Under the pieces are notes generated by a model. It was not told where the DNA came from. It did no database searches and worked only from the letters and a program-made list of their open reading frames with translations. Both the position numbers and the translations under genes were made by a program. 64,000 nucleotides of DNA from Coriobacteriia bacterium (GTDB lineage: Bacteria; Actinomycetota; Coriobacteriia; Coriobacteriales; UMGS124), in NCBI GenBank assembly GCA_018368455.1, contig JAGZEG010000003.1, positions 62,001-126,000 on the forward strand. The letters are read 5' to 3'. Below are positions 60,748 through 64,000 of the stretch, one piece after another. Position 1 is the first letter of the stretch. The number at the start of each line of letters is the position of its first letter.

Positions 60748-61730
60748 CGTGTCGGTCGGGCCCGAGCCCCGGGTCGTCTTCTTCGAGCGCGGTGGCGTGC
60801 GCTATCGGGCGCTGCGGTGGGGGGGCGTTTGACGGCGCGGTGTCTGCGCCCCCTGTTGTCCTGCTGCACGGGTTCTCCCAGAGCGCCCGCACGTGGGATG
60901 AAGTTGTCCCACTGCTTGCTGAGATGTTGCCTGGCCGTGCCATATGGGCCCCCGAGTTTGTCGGGCACGGCGGCTCCGACGCCCCGCGCGACCCCGCCCC
61001 GTACGCGTTTGGCGAGCTTGTCGCGACGCTTGCGGGGTTCATCGATGAGGTCGTTGCGCCGGAGTCTGCTTTGGTGGCGCCCCGTCCTGCCCCGGAGACG
61101 GTCTCGGCTCCTGTGGGGGGAGGTGCCACGCCTTCGGCCGAGCGCCGCCTTCCTCGCGTTGCACTCGTGGGCTACTCCATGGGTGGGCGCGTCGCGCTTG
61201 CTTACGCGGCGGGCCACTCTGACCGCGTAGCGGCTCTCGTGCTCGAAAGCGCTGGTCTGGGGCCCACGGACGAGGCATACCGGCGGGAAGCCGCAGATCG
61301 GGACGCTACTCTTGCCGCTCGCGTGCGCCGGGACTCGCTTGCGGACTTCATGGACTTCTGGGAGACGCGTCCCGTGTTCGCCTCGCAGCGCGCGCTGCCG
61401 CAGGAGCGTCGCCTGCTGCTGCGTGAGGCCCGCATGCGCAACGACGCCGAGGCGCTGGCGCTGACGTTCGAGGGCTCGGGCCAGCACGCGATGCCCCGCC
61501 TCGCAGACGCCCCCGCAGCCCTTGCCGAACAGGGCGTCCCCGTTCTTTATATTGCTGGCGAGCTCGACCCTAAGTACGCCGCCGTCGCGCGCAGGCTGGG
61601 CGAGGCCGCGGGAGGGCTGCGGCGCGGCCTTTCCGTGCATATTCTGCCCGACGTCGGCCATGACGCCCACTTTGAGGACCCCGTTCGCTATGCGCGCGAG
61701 GTGGGGACGTTTCTCAACGGGGCTTGCTAG
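60740..61730 (+). pseudogene. menH: SHCHC synthase MenH, frameshifted at a G7 tract
   Basis: Alpha/beta-hydrolase that removes pyruvate from SEPHCHC. An ATG at 60740 overlapping menD opens SSVSVGPEPRVVFFERGG then VRYRALRWGG but hits TGA at 60830-60832. From the G7 tract (60819-60825) on, homology continues in another frame: PPVVLLHGFSQSARTW, GYSMGGRVAL (nucleophile Ser), GELDPKY and DVGHDAHFEDP. Removing one G gives a continuous 329-residue MenH. As written, only an internal start such as GTG 60840 would give the catalytic part. Either a real frameshift or phase variant, or a homopolymer error. Confidence 0.8.
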
Positions 61731-61934
61731 TCTCGCTCCGGCGTGTCGACCTCTCTGCGCCACCCGGCCTCGTGGACAATCGGCGGGTACGACGGCCACG
61801 TCACGTACTCCGGTGCGATGCGGGGCCGGCCTGCGTCATAATCTCGGACAGACGATATTCTGGTTGCCGTTTCGTGCCGGTTTGTCCAGCCCTGGCGGCG
61901 TGCGGTGACGCTACCGAGAAGAAGCGAGGTCCAC
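61731..61934. other. menH-menB gap, no gene called
   Basis: 204 nt. A CATAAT hexamer near 61836 could be a -10 box for menB. On the minus strand a short frame ending at 61729 reads RIAPEYVTWPSYPPIVHEAG, which has a protein-like look but no start signal or recognised family. It may be a gene remnant. Confidence 0.35.
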
Positions 61935-62834
61935 ATGAGCGAGATCGATACTAAGGAGAGCGCCTGCCAGCGTCCGGGCGAGACGCCGGTTGACGACGAG
62001 CCCATCGTCTGGGTGCCCGGCCGTGAGTACCGCGAGATCGTCTACGAGACGTGCGGCGGCATCGCCAAGATCACGATCAACCGCCCGTGGCACCGCAACG
62101 CGTTCACGCCGCTGACCGTCGACGAGATGTACGACGCGTTCACGCGCGCCCGCGATGACGCGTCCATCGGCGTCATCATCCTGACAGGCGCCAACCACGG
62201 CGGCCGCCACGAGGACGAGGCGTTCTGCAGCGGCGGAGACCAGAAGATCCGCGGCAACGGGGGATACGTCGGCGAGGACAACATCCCGCGTCTCAACGTG
62301 CTCGACCTGCAGCGGCTCATCCGCGTCGTCCCCAAGCCCGTCATCGCCATGGTCAACGGCTACGCCATCGGCGGCGGCCACGTCCTGCACATCCTGTGCG
62401 ACCTGTCCATCGCGGCAGAGACGGCCAAGTTCGGCCAGACGGGCCCACGCGTCGGCAGCTTCGACGCGGGCTACGGGGCGGGCTATCTCGCGGCTATCGT
62501 CGGCCAGAAGAAGGCACGCGAGATCTGGTACCTGTGCCGCCAGTACTCGGCGGCCGAGGCACTCGACATGGGCCTCGTCAACGCGGTCGTGCCGTTCGAC
62601 GAGCTCGAGCGTACGTGCGTCGCCTGGGCGCGCCGCATGCTGCAGCTCTCGCCGACGGCCCTGCGCTTCATGAAGGCGAGCTTCAACGCCGCAACGGACG
62701 GCCTTGCCGGCATCCAGCAGCTCGCCGGAGACGCGACGCTGCTCTACTACACGACGGACGAGGCCAAGGAGGGGCGCGACGCCTTCAAGGAGAAGCGCAC
62801 CCCCGACTTCCACCAGTTCCCGACGTTCCCGTAG
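61935..62834 (+). CDS. menB: 1,4-dihydroxy-2-naphthoyl-CoA synthase
   Basis: Crotonase-fold enzyme closing the naphthoquinone ring from o-succinylbenzoyl-CoA. 299 residues. Seen: ITINRPWHRNAFTPLTVDEM, the GDQKIRG segment, VNGYAIGGGHVLHILCDLSI (oxyanion hole), GSFDAGYGAGYLA and the C-terminal FKEKRTPDF. Start at 61935 is preceded by GCGAGGT. menE begins 13 nt after its stop. Confidence 0.95.
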   Translation: MSEIDTKESACQRPGETPVDDEPIVWVPGREYREIVYETCGGIAKITINRPWHRNAFTPLTVDEMYDAFTRARDDASIGVIILTGANHGGRHEDEAFCSGGDQKIRGNGGYVGEDNIPRLNVLDLQRLIRVVPKPVIAMVNGYAIGGGHVLHILCDLSIAAETAKFGQTGPRVGSFDAGYGAGYLAAIVGQKKAREIWYLCRQYSAAEALDMGLVNAVVPFDELERTCVAWARRMLQLSPTALRFMKASFNAATDGLAGIQQLAGDATLLYYTTDEAKEGRDAFKEKRTPDFHQFPTFP

Positions 62835-62847
62835 GCCGGGCCGTCAC

Positions 62848-64000
62848 ATGTCAGGTGAGACGGGCAACGAGTTCGCCTGTGCGTTCGCGTGTACGCTGGC
62901 CAGACGCCCCAACGCTCCATTCCTGTGGCTGTGCGACGGGGAGCGGGGCGCCTCTGACGGCGTGTCGCTCCCCACGGTGAGCTACGCCGAAATGGACGAC
63001 GCCGCCCGTCGTGTGGCGTCTGGTCTTGCGGTGCGGGGCGTCCGGGCGGGCGACTACGTGCCGGTCGACCTCGCGAACTCGTCGGCCTTCGTCGCGTTCA
63101 TGCTGGCTGCGTCGCGCGTCGGCTGCGCCCTCGTGACGCTGAACGCGCGCCTTTCGTCCGCCGAGAAGCGCCTGCGCCTCGAGGGGCTTCGGGGCACTCT
63201 CGGCGCCGAGTTGCCCGATCCACTCTCCGAGACTGACGTCGAAGGGATGATGGGTGCTCGCGCGCGCGTCGAAACGGACGTGCTGGGCACCGATGTGACG
63301 TCCGGCTCCGCGACGGCCGTCGTCATGTTCACGTCGGGTACGACGGGGGCGCCCAAGGCCGTGCCCCTGACGTGGGACAACCTCTGCGGCTCGGCACGTG
63401 CCTCCAACGAGCGTCTCAGCCGCCCGGGCGCCGGCCTGTGGCAGGCGACGCTGCCGATGTACCACGTCGGCGGCCTCCAGGTGCTCGTGCGCAGCGTGCT
63501 CAACGGGACGCCTCTCGCCCTCTATCGCCGCTTTGACGCCGCGCGCGTCCTGTCGGATGCGGCGGAGCTCGGCGCGACGCACCTCTCCGTCGTGGACGCG
63601 ACGCTGCAGGACCTGCTCGACGCCGACGATCGTCGCTCTAGCGAGGGGCTCGCACGCGTTCTGCCGCGCTATGACTGCCTGCTGCTCGGCGGCTCCGCTC
63701 CCAACCCCGCGACGCTGCGCCGCGCTGTCGAGGCGGGGGCGCGCGTGTGGGCGAGCTTCGGCATGACGGAGACGTCGAGCCAGGTGGCAAACGCCCCCGT
63801 CACCGAGGCGTTCGACGGCTGGCTTGAGCTGCTGCCTGGGTACGAGGCCCGCGCAGTTGGCGGGCAGCTTGCCCTGGGCGGCCCGGGCGTCATGGGCGGC
63901 TATCTCAACGCGCCGACGCCGCGTGCGGCCGACGGCCTGCTGCTGAGCGGCGACACGGGGGTGGTTCGTGGCAACCGCATCCGTGTGGGCGAGCGGACGG
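62848..64000 (+). CDS. menE: o-Succinylbenzoate-CoA ligase (3' end outside window)
   Basis: Acyl-adenylating enzyme that activates o-succinylbenzoate with CoA before MenB acts. The visible 384 codons are open to the window edge. Seen: the P-loop-like VMFTSGTTGAPKAVPLTWDN, LPMYHVGG, and ASFGMTETSS with the adenylate-binding motif. The C-terminal lid domain is cut off. The family includes many acyl-CoA ligases; the men operon context makes MenE the best call. No menC (OSB synthase), menA or menG is seen in the window. Confidence 0.92.
   Translation, partial: MSGETGNEFACAFACTLARRPNAPFLWLCDGERGASDGVSLPTVSYAEMDDAARRVASGLAVRGVRAGDYVPVDLANSSAFVAFMLAASRVGCALVTLNARLSSAEKRLRLEGLRGTLGAELPDPLSETDVEGMMGARARVETDVLGTDVTSGSATAVVMFTSGTTGAPKAVPLTWDNLCGSARASNERLSRPGAGLWQATLPMYHVGGLQVLVRSVLNGTPLALYRRFDAARVLSDAAELGATHLSVVDATLQDLLDADDRRSSEGLARVLPRYDCLLLGGSAPNPATLRRAVEAGARVWASFGMTETSSQVANAPVTEAFDGWLELLPGYEARAVGGQLALGGPGVMGGYLNAPTPRAADGLLLSGDTGVVRGNRIRVGERT

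Noticed and set aside
1..64000. tRNA and rRNA genes
   Set aside because: No cloverleaf with a T-loop GTTCGA core and matching acceptor stem, and no rRNA-like block, was found in the intergenic regions; an RNA-gene search program would be the decisive test.

Overview
The window is high-GC DNA with strongly GC-biased third codon positions. Its gene content points to an anaerobic actinobacterium of the class Coriobacteriia (Olsenella/Collinsella/Atopobium-like): a clustered shikimate pathway, a menaquinone operon, a Tat-exported flavin reductase without haem motifs, and a sortase-anchored multi-domain surface protein. The lineage is inferred from gene families and base composition; no rRNA or tRNA gene is present to confirm it.

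Layout. 1-8.7 kb: end of a PcrA/UvrD helicase gene, a D-2-hydroxyacid dehydrogenase, family II pyrophosphatase, NhaA antiporter, and the queuosine genes queH and queA on either side of a DUF2974 hydrolase. 8.9-18.1 kb: an aromatic cluster aroF-tyrA-aroB-aroA-aroC, then a pair of hairpin repeats, then pheA, a fused aroE-aroK and aroQ. Together these cover DAHP to chorismate plus the Phe and Tyr branches. 18.2-25.6 kb: an RfbD-like reductase, a dicarboxylate/amino-acid symporter, a Cache-Cache-MscS fusion channel, and a nuclease-fold protein behind a large palindromic element. 25.7-30.6 kb (minus strand): moxR, DUF58 and a membrane transglutaminase.

30.9-45.7 kb: a BREX type-1 phage-defence island (brxA-brxB-brxC-pglX-pglZ) with several oddities. 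brxA has no ordinary start codon and lies one base out of frame behind a G7 tract. pglX is split in two after an AT-rich specificity module. brxL is reduced to a C-terminal stub, followed by a large unrecognised membrane-anchored repeat protein. 45.9-54 kb: pyrE, a sortase-anchored surface protein, an S10-family carboxypeptidase and ilvE. 54.3-57.4 kb: a Tat-exported FAD/FMN reductase diverging from a LysR regulator. 57.5-64 kb: menF-menD-menH-menB-menE, with menH frameshifted at a second G7 tract. Chorismate from the aro cluster is the substrate of MenF, and menaquinol could feed reductases like the Tat-exported one.

The intergenic regions hold at least three families of structured repeats. 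One has four copies with covarying hairpin arms. Another has two copies, each with four TGCnAGGTTT sites at identical 50/104/50-nt spacing. The third is looser, with three copies. The most unusual signals are these repeats and the altered BREX locus.
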